Shown here: positions 1 to 7,471 of the stretch, piece after piece
Position numbering within the stretch: the first letter of the stretch is position 1
Layout: every line of letters starts with the position of its first letter
DNA from: DASRAJ01 sp039920305
GTDB taxonomy: Bacteria > Bacteroidota > Bacteroidia > Chitinophagales > UBA10324
Direction: 5' to 3'
Length of the DNA stretch: 10,318 nucleotides
NCBI GenBank assembly: GCA_039920305.1
Contig: JBDSEA010000215.1
Span: 1-10,318, forward strand
The notes under the pieces: generated by a model
The model's database searches: none
Seen by the model: the letters and a program-made list of their open reading frames with translations, nothing else
What the model was told of the DNA's origin: nothing
Translations under genes and position numbers: made by a program

Positions 1-584
1 GGATAAGAAAGAAGCCGTGCATAATAATGATACCGGATCATGTTTTCCATGAACTTCTTAAATGAATCACTGAAGAGACTTTTATCATTGCTTTTATTGT
101 AGAAATCAAGCTGTTTCCTGCGCTCATCAAAAATCTTCATCTCGAAGGCATCTGCATCCATGCTGAGAATGTCGCGGTTAATGGAAGCTTCATCAAAATC
201 ACTGTGAAAGTTTTGATAGAATGATGCGAGGAAATCATTATGCACCTGCGTATTGCCCGAAAATGTAACTGCTTTATAAAGAGAATCACCCACACCGGCA
301 TTCATGATCACCTCATCGCCCGGCTCAAGATAAATGGGAATGGATTGTTGCCTGAAAATCAGTTTCGCCATCGTGGGTTTTGAAACTGGGAAACTAAAAT
401 CGCACTGATCATTTGCGGTGACTGCCACATAGGATTTTTCATATTCCTCAATAAAATATTGAGCAGGAATTACCTTAACGGTATCGTTTGCAGAAGATTG
501 AAAGGTGCAATGAATCGTCACGTTAGTTTGTGACATTGCAATTAGTGGCAGGAAGAATGTGAATGGTAATAAATTTCTGAGCAT
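1..584 (-). CDS. TlpA/DUF4369-like exported thioredoxin-family protein, N-terminal part (3' end beyond window)
   Basis: The minus-strand frame is open from an ATG at 584 to the left edge, giving 194 residues plus two bases; the C-terminal part is missing. Residues 1-18 form a signal peptide (hydrophobic LLPFTFFLPLIA core, cleavage likely near AMS/QT), so the product is exported. Residues about 20-115 look like the beta-rich N-terminal domain found in Bacteroidota TlpA-family proteins: a PIYLEPGDEV stretch at 83-92, then VTFSGNTQVHNDFL at 106-119. A charged helical region at 130-194 ends in YHYYARLLSY, as is common just before the thioredoxin fold in these proteins. The thioredoxin domain with its CxxC would lie outside the window, so its presence is inferred. 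Known relatives act in the periplasm in disulfide reduction. A DUF4369-only protein is the alternative. No convincing promoter was seen in the 216-bp gap upstream. Confidence 0.6.
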   Translation of the reverse strand, partial: MLRNLLPFTFFLPLIAMSQTNVTIHCTFQSSANDTVKVIPAQYFIEEYEKSYVAVTANDQCDFSFPVSKPTMAKLIFRQQSIPIYLEPGDEVIMNAGVGDSLYKAVTFSGNTQVHNDFLASFYQNFHSDFDEASINRDILSMDADAFEMKIFDERRKQLDFYNKSNDKSLFSDSFKKFMENMIRYHYYARLLSY

Positions 585-602
585 GCTGAAAAGTGAAAAA
601 TT

Positions 603-623
603 AAGGTGAAAGGTCAAAGGTCA
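603..623. repeat. Three tandem 7-bp units (AAGGTSA)
   Basis: AAGGTGA at 603-609 is followed directly by AAGGTCA at 610-616 and AAGGTCA at 617-623. It sits 19 bp upstream of the minus-strand ATG at 584, in the 216-bp gap between two divergent genes, so it lies in the 5' leader or promoter region of the TlpA-like gene. It could be a simple slippage repeat or a regulator-binding array. The sequence does not decide between them. The rest of this gap (624-762) is AT-rich with no ORF of note. Confidence 0.5.
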
Positions 624-762
624 AACAATCCAAGCTCAAAATTTATGTATTCCGGAGATTCTAAATCTTAATGTCGCACAATCTCAGGTATTAAAGTTAA
701 AATGCTGAAATATGAATAGGTTTTAAAATTTCAATTCATTAACACCGGCGAAATGATACGAT

Positions 763-770
763 TACTTTTG
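763..770 (+). promoter_or_regulatory. Bacteroidota -7 promoter box for the AHSA1-like gene
   Basis: TACTTTTG matches the Bacteroidota housekeeping -7 consensus TAnnTTTG exactly and ends 30 bp before the ATG at 801. No good TTTG-type -33 element is visible at the usual spacing. The leader between the box and the start ends in an A-rich run before AACAACATG, with no Shine-Dalgarno sequence, as is usual in this phylum. Confidence 0.5.
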
Positions 771-800
771 TGAATTATGTTTTGAACCAAAAAAAACAAC

Positions 801-1262
801 ATGGATCAGCCATTACAGGTAACGAATACGATCATCATCAACGCACCGAAATCAAAAGTCTGGGATGCATTAGTCAATCCTGAACAAACCAAGAAATACA
901 TGTTTGGATGTGAAACCGTTTCTGACTGGAGAAAGGGAAGCTCTCTGCTTTGGAAGGGAAGCTACGAGGGTAAGGAAATGATTTTTGTAAAAGGTCATAT
1001 TGTAGCTATTGAGCCGGAGAAGCTCCTGGTCTATACTACCATTGATCCCAACTCCACAATAGAAGACAAGCCTGAAAACTATCTCACGGTTACTTACAGC
1101 TTATCTGAAGAAGAAGATGGTAAAACTCTTTTCACAGTTACGCAAGGTGACTACTCCAAAGTTGCAGATGGCGAAAAAAGATATCAGGAAGCTTTTAATA
1201 ATGGTGAAGGATGGAATCCGATTCTCATCGAAATAAAAAAACTGGTTGAAGAGGAAAAATAA
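801..1262 (+). CDS. AHSA1-type SRPBCC domain protein
   Basis: This is a 153-residue cytosolic protein of the Activator of Hsp90 ATPase homolog 1-like group (START/Bet v 1 fold, COG3832). The family signs are visible: the N-terminal IIINAPKSKVWDALVNPEQTKKY stretch split over residues 11-33 (beta1, then alpha1 with the V-W-x-A-L pattern), a central antiparallel sheet with WKGSYEGKEMIFVKGHI at 51-67 and EPEKLLVYT at 71-79, and a C-terminal helix begun by GEGWNPILIEIKKL at 135-148. The Trp in GW is the usual cap of the ligand cavity. Members bind hydrophobic small molecules or act as stress-related co-factors; the ligand cannot be read from sequence. The length is normal for a one-domain member. 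The ATG at 801 follows an A-rich leader and a -7 box at 763. The next gene starts 23 bp downstream and is probably co-transcribed. Confidence 0.85.
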   Translation: MDQPLQVTNTIIINAPKSKVWDALVNPEQTKKYMFGCETVSDWRKGSSLLWKGSYEGKEMIFVKGHIVAIEPEKLLVYTTIDPNSTIEDKPENYLTVTYSLSEEEDGKTLFTVTQGDYSKVADGEKRYQEAFNNGEGWNPILIEIKKLVEEEK

Positions 1263-1285
1263 TTTTTTCTTCCCTGCATTACCCT

Positions 1286-2371
1286 GTGAAAGCCGTGAAG
1301 AATCCGTTAACCATCCCCGGCATTGTTCGGAATCGCCTCATCAACCAGCAGATCGCTTTTACCAGATTCAGAAAGCCGGAACAAATTGTAAGCTGGCTCG
1401 GTGCAATGCAGTCGCAGGAGTATGCTCTTGCAAAATGGGCAATCGGGTTACGCCTGCCCGGCTCTGATGAGGCGATGATTGAGCAGGCTTTTAATGAGGG
1501 AAAGATATTGCGCACCCACATGCTGCGGCCCACCTGGCACTTTGTGACGCCAGCCGATATCCGGTGGATGCTTGCCCTTACTGCTCCGCGTGTGATTAAG
1601 CGTTGCTCCGGCAGGTACCATCAGCTGGGGTTGGAAAACAAAATCCTGAATCGCAGCAAGGATATCCTTGCAAAGGCATTGGCAGGAGGAAAGCATCATA
1701 CCCGTTCCTTTTAGAAATCAGCGCTTGCAAAAGCAAAAATCAGAACGGATGAAAACAGGATGAGTCATCTTTTGATGAATGCTGAGCTTGCAGGCATTAT
1801 TTGCAGCGGGCCTCGGCAGGGCAAGCAGTTCACCTATGCGCTGCTTGATGAACGTGTACCGCGCTTACCAGTTCCGGGTAGGGAGGAATGTCTGTCGGAA
1901 CTGACCCATCGTTATTTCGACAGTCGTGGCCCCGCATCCCTCCATGATTTTGTGTGGTGGTCAGGGTTGACAATGTCGGACGCAAGAGAGGGAGTCGCGA
2001 TGCTGAAGCCACATTTTATACAGGAACAAATGGAGAAACACCACTATGTATATGCGCCCTTACCTTCCGCGGTAAAAAATAAAAAGGACATGCAGGCCAC
2101 CTTCCTGTTGCCCGATTATGATGAGTATGGCAATAGTTACAAGGACAGGAGCTCAATATTCAATATAGAAGGCCTCAGCACAACCGTTATTGCCGGGAAT
2201 CCGGCATTCAAATACACACTTATTATTGAAGGTCAGGCAGGCGGCACCTGGCAGCGTGTGGTAAGAAATAATAAAACCACTGCTGAAACTTCTTTCTTTG
2301 TCCCAATGAATAAAGCAATGCAAGCGGCAGTCAATGCGGCATTTGAAAGATATTCCGCTTTCTTTAACTGA
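1286..2371 (+). pseudogene. AlkZ-like winged-helix (HTH_42 family) protein interrupted by one in-frame TAG
   Basis: One reading frame runs from a GTG at 1286 to a stop at 2369-2371 and is broken only by TAG at 1712-1714 (codon 143). Both halves belong to the same winged-helix DNA-binding family (PF06224), which includes the AlkZ and YcaQ DNA glycosylases. The N-terminal half carries RNRLINQQIAF at 15-25, a QxQ motif (Q42, Q44) at the place used for catalysis in AlkZ-type enzymes, and LRTHMLRPTWHFVTPADIRW at 75-94. After the TAG the frame continues without a shift through KSALAKAKIRTDENR into MSHLLMNAELAGIICSGPRQG, the expected second winged helix, and on to a normal C-terminus. Read through, the product would be 361 residues, close to the usual family length. 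The TAG sits where family members often have Leu, so TTG to TAG would explain it. An internal ATG at 1760 could yield a 203-residue C-terminal piece. Recent pseudogene, sequencing error, or read-through remain possible. Confidence 0.8.
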
Positions 2372-2419
2372 AAATGTTTCTGCTGTTATAATCCCTGTAA
2401 TAATATACCAAATCAGTAA

Positions 2420-2983
2420 ATGCTGGAACTCAACTTTAATCCCTTTCCTGTTATCAGCACCAACCGCCTTGTGTTAAGGCGAATAGAGAAAAAGGATGTG
2501 AATGATATCTTCTTTCTGCGCTCTGATGAAAGCGTGATGAAATACATCGACAGGCCGCGGGCCAGGTCCCTTGACGATGCTCAGCTATTCATAAATAAGA
2601 TAGATGATCTGATTGAAGGTAATAACGGCATCATGTGGGCGGTCACAATGAAGAATGATCCCAAACTGATCGGCAATATTTGCTACTGGAATATTGAAAA
2701 GGAGCATTACCGTGCTGAGACCGGGTATGTTCTTCATCCTGATTTCCATGGAAAAGGCCTCATGGGAGAGGCGCTTCTTGCAGTAATTGATTATGGCTTT
2801 AAAATAATGAACCTTCACTCCATATCAGCGAATGTAAACCCCGAAAATGCAGCATCCATCAGGCTTTTAGAGCGAAATAATTTTATCAGGGAAGCGTACT
2901 TCAGGGAGAATTATTATTATGACGGCAAATTTCTGGACAGCATCATCTTCTGCCGGGTCAATTCAAAAAAGGATGGCTCTTAA
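2420..2983 (+). CDS. GNAT-family N-acetyltransferase (RimJ/RimL type)
   Basis: This 187-residue cytosolic enzyme is predicted to transfer an acetyl group from acetyl-CoA to an amine, as in the Acetyltransf_3 group of ribosomal-protein acetyltransferases. The start TNRLVLRRIEKKD at 14-26 is the hallmark beta1 of RimJ/RimL-like proteins. KLIGNICYWNIEKEHYRAE at 82-100 gives beta2-beta3-beta4, GYVLHPDFHGKGLMGEAL at 102-119 is motif A with the pyrophosphate-binding loop HGKGLMG (110-116), and ANVNPENAASIRLLERNNF at 137-155 is the C-terminal motif with its Asn and Ser. The substrate cannot be told; small-molecule amines, including polyamines or antibiotics, are also known in this group. The ATG at 2420 places TNRL at the usual distance from the N-terminus. 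It lies 48 bp after the AlkZ-like frame and 39 bp before the next gene, which seems to have its own promoter. Confidence 0.9.
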   Translation: MLELNFNPFPVISTNRLVLRRIEKKDVNDIFFLRSDESVMKYIDRPRARSLDDAQLFINKIDDLIEGNNGIMWAVTMKNDPKLIGNICYWNIEKEHYRAETGYVLHPDFHGKGLMGEALLAVIDYGFKIMNLHSISANVNPENAASIRLLERNNFIREAYFRENYYYDGKFLDSIIFCRVNSKKDGS

Positions 2984-2988
2984 TTTTT

Positions 2989-2996
2989 TACCTTCG
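2989..2996 (+). promoter_or_regulatory. Probable -7 promoter box for the T9SS protein gene
   Basis: TACCTTCG differs from the Bacteroidota -7 consensus TAnnTTTG at one base. It is placed 26 bp before the ATG at 3023, after a T-rich run, and starts six bases after the preceding stop codon. No clear -33 element is seen. It suggests that the large secreted-protein gene is transcribed separately from the acetyltransferase gene. Confidence 0.35.
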
Positions 2997-3022
2997 CACA
3001 TTATCTTACTCAATAATTCAAA

Positions 3023-5425
3023 ATGAAAAAAATTTTTCTAACGGTTATCATATCTATTACTATCCTTTCATTTATTTCTGCACAAAATTTTAACCTTCAG
3101 TTCCGCAGTGAGGTGCTTTATAATTCTTCTTGTGCAAGCATCTGGGGCTATGTGCTTGATGAGCGGGAGTATGCGCTGGTGGGTACTGCGCCGGGTGTTT
3201 CAATCGTGGATGTAACCGATCCTGATAATCCGGATAATCTTTTTGATGTTTTGCAACAGGGAACTTATGGCTTGTGGCGTGAAATAAAAACTTACACTCA
3301 TTATGCCTATGCAACCAATGAAACCGGCAATGGTATTCTCATCATTGACCTGCAATACCTTCCGGACAGTATAAAGCAATATGAATTCATTTATGACCCC
3401 GCAGGACCGGGCTCGCAAACTACCGGTCACACACTTTGGATTGATGAGAAAGGAAGACTGTTTGTGTTCGGAGGTAACTATAAACAGGGTTATACCTGTT
3501 TTGATCTTACTGTTGATCCGCTCAACCCTCCCTTTCTCGGTGGATACGATGATGAATACATTCACGATGGGTTTGTCCGAGGGGACACTCTATGGGCAGG
3601 TGAAATCTCTGCAGGGCAGATTGAAGCAATGAATGTTTCTGATCCTGATAATCCCGTTTTTATGGCTTCATGGCACACTCCGAATAATTTTTCACACAAC
3701 TGCTGGCCTACACATGATAACCATTATGTCTTTACAACGGATGAAGTTGATAATTCCTACCTCACTTCTTACGATGTTTCTGATTTTGGAAATATCACTG
3801 AACTTGACCGTGTTCAATCCAATCCCGGCAGCGGCACGATCATTCACAATGTTCATTTGTACAATGACCAGTTTGCTGTTACCGCATATTATAAGGACGG
3901 CGTAGTAATATTTGATGTTTTGCATCCTGACAATATGATAGAAGTGGCAAGTTATGATACAGATCCCGGTGAGTCAGGAGGTGGTTATGGGGGTACATGG
4001 GGCGTGTATCCCTATCTTCCTTCAGGAAATATCATTGCATCCTACATGTATGATAACGCCAGCGATAACGGAAAATTAACAGTCCTCACTCCTACTTATG
4101 TAGCTGCCTGCTGGCTTCAGGGAACTGTTACTGACAGTGTTACTGGTGCCTTACTGAATAATGTATTTGCGGAAATTGAGACCACGCAAAATTCTGACCT
4201 TTCTGATCTGTCCGGGGTATATAAAACAGGGAATGGTATTGCAGGAACCTATACGGTCCGATTTTCAAAACCAGGATATTTAACTAAGGAAATTCAGAAC
4301 GTGACACTCACTAGCGGAGTACAAACCATTCTTGATGTTCAGCTTGCCTCTCTTCCAACAGCAACCATCACCGGCCAGGTAATTGATTCGGTTACTAATG
4401 ATCCTATTCAGGATGCAACAGTTTATTTCATTAGTTCGGAAGGCTTTGAGTTCACGGAACAAACAGACGGAGGAGGGAATTTTACTTTCAGCGGCTATGA
4501 AAGCACCTATGATATCTATGCGGGTAAATGGTCATATTTTGAAACAGGCCTTTTAAATGTAATCATAAACCTGAATCCTGCTCCCTTTCTTTTCAAGCTG
4601 AACCCGGGATACTATGATGATTTTATCCTTGATCTGGGATGGGAAGAAAGTCACACTTCCACTACAGGTTTCTGGACCCGGTGCGAACCTAAAGGAACTT
4701 ATAGTTTCAATACTCCAATAAATCCTGAAACAGACATAGCCGGAGACTGGGGTGATCACTGCTACGTTACAGGAAATGGCGGCGGGGGCATTGGCGATGA
4801 TGACGTTGACAATGGAAGTACTACACTTACATCACCTGTGTTTGATTTGACAAACTATAGTGATGCTACCGTAAAATTTTATGCATGGTTTGCAAATACC
4901 GGTGGACAGGGAAGTCCAAATGATACCCTTGATGTTTACATCACGGATGGAAACAGTACGGTGCTGGTGTTGCAGATCAATGAGGATAACTTCAGTGAGT
5001 CTGAATGGAATTACCATGAGTTCCATGTGAATGATTTTATCGTTCCCAATGCAACCATGCAAATGAAATTCAAAGCGCTCGATAAGGACCCGGGGCATGT
5101 AACAGAGGCAGGTATTGATTATTTCAGAATTGATGACGAATTGGGTAATGAGGTCAAAGGCATAGCTCCGGGTGCGCCTTATTTAAGCGCCTATCCTAAT
5201 CCGTTCAGCGATCAGTCTTTGGTCACTTTTGATCTGGGGTTACAGAATACAGATGCAAGCATTGACGTATATGATGTGCTTGGAAATAAACTGGAATCGC
5301 ATCCGGTGAAATCCCTGATGGGTTCAATGAAGGTAGGAAGGAACCTGTGCGACGGAGTTTATCTTGTGCACCTGGTTGAGCAGACCAAAACCACCAGGGT
5401 AGTTAAGATGGTGAAAGTGAAATAG
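3023..5425 (+). CDS. T9SS-exported multidomain protein: choice-of-anchor B propeller, two carboxypeptidase-regulatory-like domains, jelly roll, type A sorting domain
   Basis: This 800-residue protein is secreted or surface-bound. Residues 1-20 are a signal peptide (MKKIFLTVIISITILSFISA, then QN). About 25-360 form a choice-of-anchor B/LVIVD-type beta-propeller, with repeated strands such as GVSIVDVTDPDNPDNLFDV, GNGILIIDLQYLP and GVVIFDVLHPDNMIEVASYD. Two carboxypeptidase-regulatory-like beta-sandwiches follow at about 364-443 (LQGTVTDSVTGALLNNV) and 446-525 (TITGQVIDSVTNDPIQDATV). A jelly-roll module at about 530-712 carries an acidic GIGDDDVDNGSTTLTSPVFD segment that may bind calcium. The C-terminus from about 720 (SAYPNPFSD ... 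DVYDVLGNKL ... GVYLVHLVEQTKTTRVVKMVKVK, read in parts) is a T9SS type A sorting domain, removed on export in known cases. No peptidase or glycosidase catalytic motif was seen, so an adhesive or binding role is likely. The gene converges on the lipid kinase 29 bp downstream. Confidence 0.88.
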   Translation: MKKIFLTVIISITILSFISAQNFNLQFRSEVLYNSSCASIWGYVLDEREYALVGTAPGVSIVDVTDPDNPDNLFDVLQQGTYGLWREIKTYTHYAYATNETGNGILIIDLQYLPDSIKQYEFIYDPAGPGSQTTGHTLWIDEKGRLFVFGGNYKQGYTCFDLTVDPLNPPFLGGYDDEYIHDGFVRGDTLWAGEISAGQIEAMNVSDPDNPVFMASWHTPNNFSHNCWPTHDNHYVFTTDEVDNSYLTSYDVSDFGNITELDRVQSNPGSGTIIHNVHLYNDQFAVTAYYKDGVVIFDVLHPDNMIEVASYDTDPGESGGGYGGTWGVYPYLPSGNIIASYMYDNASDNGKLTVLTPTYVAACWLQGTVTDSVTGALLNNVFAEIETTQNSDLSDLSGVYKTGNGIAGTYTVRFSKPGYLTKEIQNVTLTSGVQTILDVQLASLPTATITGQVIDSVTNDPIQDATVYFISSEGFEFTEQTDGGGNFTFSGYESTYDIYAGKWSYFETGLLNVIINLNPAPFLFKLNPGYYDDFILDLGWEESHTSTTGFWTRCEPKGTYSFNTPINPETDIAGDWGDHCYVTGNGGGGIGDDDVDNGSTTLTSPVFDLTNYSDATVKFYAWFANTGGQGSPNDTLDVYITDGNSTVLVLQINEDNFSESEWNYHEFHVNDFIVPNATMQMKFKALDKDPGHVTEAGIDYFRIDDELGNEVKGIAPGAPYLSAYPNPFSDQSLVTFDLGLQNTDASIDVYDVLGNKLESHPVKSLMGSMKVGRNLCDGVYLVHLVEQTKTTRVVKMVKVK

Positions 5426-5435
5426 TATCCGACAT

Positions 5436-5452
5436 CAATCTGGATGAGATTG
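5436..5452. terminator. Small hairpin between convergent genes
   Basis: CAATCT (5436-5441) and AGATTG (5447-5452) are perfect inverted repeats around a five-base loop. They lie inside the 29-bp gap between the T9SS protein gene and the convergent lipid kinase gene, where a shared terminator would be expected. The stem is short and not GC-rich and there is no proper U-tract, so this is a weak candidate. Confidence 0.25.
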
Positions 5453-5454
5453 CT

Positions 5455-6345
5455 TCACGGATTTTTCATTATCTCGCCGGAAACAGGAACAAGAAGCTTT
5501 AATGGTGCAGGCAATATCCTTGCTGTCACAGTTTTCACTTTCCCCATATATTCCCCGTCAATTTGAAAATGCATCTGCCGCTTTGTTTCAATAATGACAG
5601 ACTTGGCATGAAGTATCTCGATCTTTTTTGGATTAAACCGCTGAAACCTTAAAAACATTTTCAGTATTTCCAGTACACCCAGCTTCCTGACAATTACTAC
5701 TTCAAAAACACCATCATCAATATTTCCATCCGGATTGATGATTGCTCCCGTTCCGTATTTGCTTGCATTTGCTATGGCGATCATGACCGCGGACCGGAGT
5801 ATCACTTCATTCCCTGATTGCAGGGCGACCTTCATCCTGCGCTTTCTCACAAGTACCTTCAGAACCACTTTTGCATACCCGATTTTACCTCGAAGCTTAC
5901 CGTACTTAAAATACTTGATTAGCTGGGCATTCAACCCGATGTCGCTCAGGTGAAGGCAGATATCTTTTTCATTCATCAGGATCACATCGGCAGCTTTCAC
6001 CTCCCCTGTTAAAAGGACCCCGAGTGCAAGCTGCGGATCATTTGGAATACCCAGTTCCGTTGCCATGCCATTGGCAGAGCCGGCAGGAATAATTCCCATC
6101 TGCATTTCAGTATGCATGAGCTGTTGCGCAACCAGGGTTACCGTTCCATCACCGCCCACTGCCACCACCAGCCCGGGCATGCTTTTTTTTATAATTTCTT
6201 TTAAAGCCTGTGCCTGCTCCTCCTTCCCCAGAGTAAAAAATTCTATTGAATGGGGAAAGGTTTGAAAGAAAGATTTAATGATTGATTCCCAGTCAATATC
6301 CTTTTTTCGTCCTGAGCCGGGATTGATTACAAATAATATCTTCAT
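5455..6345 (-). CDS. Diacylglycerol kinase-family lipid kinase (DgkB/YegS-like)
   Basis: This 296-residue protein is predicted to phosphorylate a lipid such as diacylglycerol with ATP at the inner face of the membrane. Visible family signs are NPGSG at 8-12 in the first strand-loop, the nucleotide-binding GGDGT at 64-68, GIIPAGSANGMA at 84-95 (the family's GTAN loop), a central NASKYGTGAIINPDGNIDDG segment that matches the conserved P-x-A-x-x-x-D-G region, and QIDGE at 261-265 near the C-terminus. Length is normal for soluble prokaryotic DagK members. The ATG at 6345 leads straight into MKILFVINPGSG, a typical start. GSANG replaces the more common GTAND, so the Asp of that loop is Gly here. 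The gene is divergent from the App1-like phosphatase, which could catalyse the reverse step. Substrate (diacylglycerol, another lipid, or sphingoid base) is not fixed by sequence. Confidence 0.88.
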   Translation of the reverse strand: MKILFVINPGSGRKKDIDWESIIKSFFQTFPHSIEFFTLGKEEQAQALKEIIKKSMPGLVVAVGGDGTVTLVAQQLMHTEMQMGIIPAGSANGMATELGIPNDPQLALGVLLTGEVKAADVILMNEKDICLHLSDIGLNAQLIKYFKYGKLRGKIGYAKVVLKVLVRKRRMKVALQSGNEVILRSAVMIAIANASKYGTGAIINPDGNIDDGVFEVVIVRKLGVLEILKMFLRFQRFNPKKIEILHAKSVIIETKRQMHFQIDGEYMGKVKTVTARILPAPLKLLVPVSGEIMKNP

Positions 6346-6386
6346 GCCTTCTGGTTCGATTGGGGGTTAGGTAAAAATTTAAATAA

Positions 6387-6396
6387 CAAAGCTTTG
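6387..6396. promoter_or_regulatory. 10-bp perfect palindrome in the divergent lipid-gene gap
   Basis: CAAAGCTTTG is a perfect palindrome whose last base is the first base of the GTG start of the App1-like gene. Read on the minus strand, AAGCTTTG is one base off the -7 consensus TAnnTTTG and stands 41 bp before the lipid kinase ATG. It might therefore be a minus-strand promoter box, an operator, or chance in this AT-rich 50-bp gap. Confidence 0.25.
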
Positions 6397-7424
6397 TGAA
6401 GCGGATAGCGGCAAAGGTGAAAAAGAAAATTTTCTCGTGGCTGCGCATCACAAGGATGCCGGTTATTAAATTATATGAAGGGTTTGGCGATGAGCATGGA
6501 ATCAAAATATATGGCCATGTTTTCAGACTTAGCCCGCTGCCGAGAAAAAAATTCTCTGCGAATCTACTTACGAACATGCTCGCCCTCCTGCGCCTGTTCA
6601 TCATTCTTCCATCAGCAAATGCCATTGTGAGGATAGAATGGAATGGAGAATCGCATGAGACATCAACAGAGCACGATGGTTTCTTTCAGTATGATTGGAA
6701 ACCTGAACAACAACCCATCCCCGGATGGCATACAGCAAAAGCAATCTACCTCTCTTCCGGTAACAGGACAGAAATTGCCACAGCAGAGGCCATGATTTTT
6801 ATCCCACACCGATATCAATACGCTTTTATATCCGATATTGATGACACCTTTTTAATATCCCACTCTACCAGCCTGCGCAAGCGGCTTTTTGTGCTGCTTA
6901 CTAAGAATGCACAAAGCAGGAAGCCATTTGATGATGTGGTGAATCATTACAAGCTCTTATCCAGGGCAGGCGCGACTGAAGAAATTCCCAACCCGTTCTT
7001 TTATGTGAGCAGCAGTGAATGGAATTTATACGACTACATCAAAGAGTTTTGCCGTAAGAATGAAATGCCGGCAGGAATTTTTCTTTTGAACCAGGTCAGA
7101 CGCTTAAAAGATTTCTGGAAGACGGGGCAGGGAAAGCACTCAGGTAAGTATGTCCGTATTGCACGCATCATTAATTCATTTCCAAATCAGAAATATATTC
7201 TGCTGGGTGATGATTCACAGCAGGATCCTGAGATCTACGCCGCAGTTATAAAAAGCTTTCCCGAAAAAATATTTGCAGTTTATCTGCGAAGGATTGCGCC
7301 ACAGCGGGAGGAAGCAGCAAAGATCTTAATACACGAAATGGAGCTCGCCGGCGTGTTTTGCTGTCATTTCACCCACAGTGCTGAGGCGATTGAACACTCT
7401 CGGAAGATTGGATTGATTGGGTAG
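6396..7424 (+). CDS. App1-type phosphatidate phosphatase domain protein (DUF2183)
   Basis: This 342-residue protein matches the App1 family, in which yeast App1p dephosphorylates phosphatidate to diacylglycerol with Mg2+. The N-terminal third (about 22-130) is the family's beta-rich region, with PVIKLYEGFGDEHGIKIYGH and a C2-like stretch ending in a GWHTAKAIYL strand. The catalytic HAD-like domain opens with SDIDDTFLIS: D147, D149 and T151 form the DxDxT motif. FFYVSSSEWNLYDYI supplies the conserved Ser-rich second motif, followed by a conserved Lys region (KDFWKTGQGKH) and LLGDDSQQDPEIY, the acidic third motif. All key residues look present. There is no signal peptide, so action is likely at the inner membrane face. 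The GTG at 6396 is chosen because an in-frame TAA lies 12 bp upstream and the basic N-terminus fits the family; the first ATG is at 6456. It is divergent from the lipid kinase, 50 bp away. Confidence 0.85.
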   Translation: MKRIAAKVKKKIFSWLRITRMPVIKLYEGFGDEHGIKIYGHVFRLSPLPRKKFSANLLTNMLALLRLFIILPSANAIVRIEWNGESHETSTEHDGFFQYDWKPEQQPIPGWHTAKAIYLSSGNRTEIATAEAMIFIPHRYQYAFISDIDDTFLISHSTSLRKRLFVLLTKNAQSRKPFDDVVNHYKLLSRAGATEEIPNPFFYVSSSEWNLYDYIKEFCRKNEMPAGIFLLNQVRRLKDFWKTGQGKHSGKYVRIARIINSFPNQKYILLGDDSQQDPEIYAAVIKSFPEKIFAVYLRRIAPQREEAAKILIHEMELAGVFCCHFTHSAEAIEHSRKIGLIG

Positions 7425-7471
7425 AACTGGTTGCAGGTCTGGTTTCAATTTAAGAGTAACCTATTAGGGAT

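Noticed and set aside
1715..1759. A frameshift or small insertion splitting the AlkZ-like gene
   Set aside because: The two halves are in the same frame and the 15 codons between them read as a sensible continuation, so a single stop codon explains the break.
6293..6625. Minus-strand ORF across the divergent lipid gene gap
   Set aside because: It overlaps both well-supported genes, and its product shows no family features.
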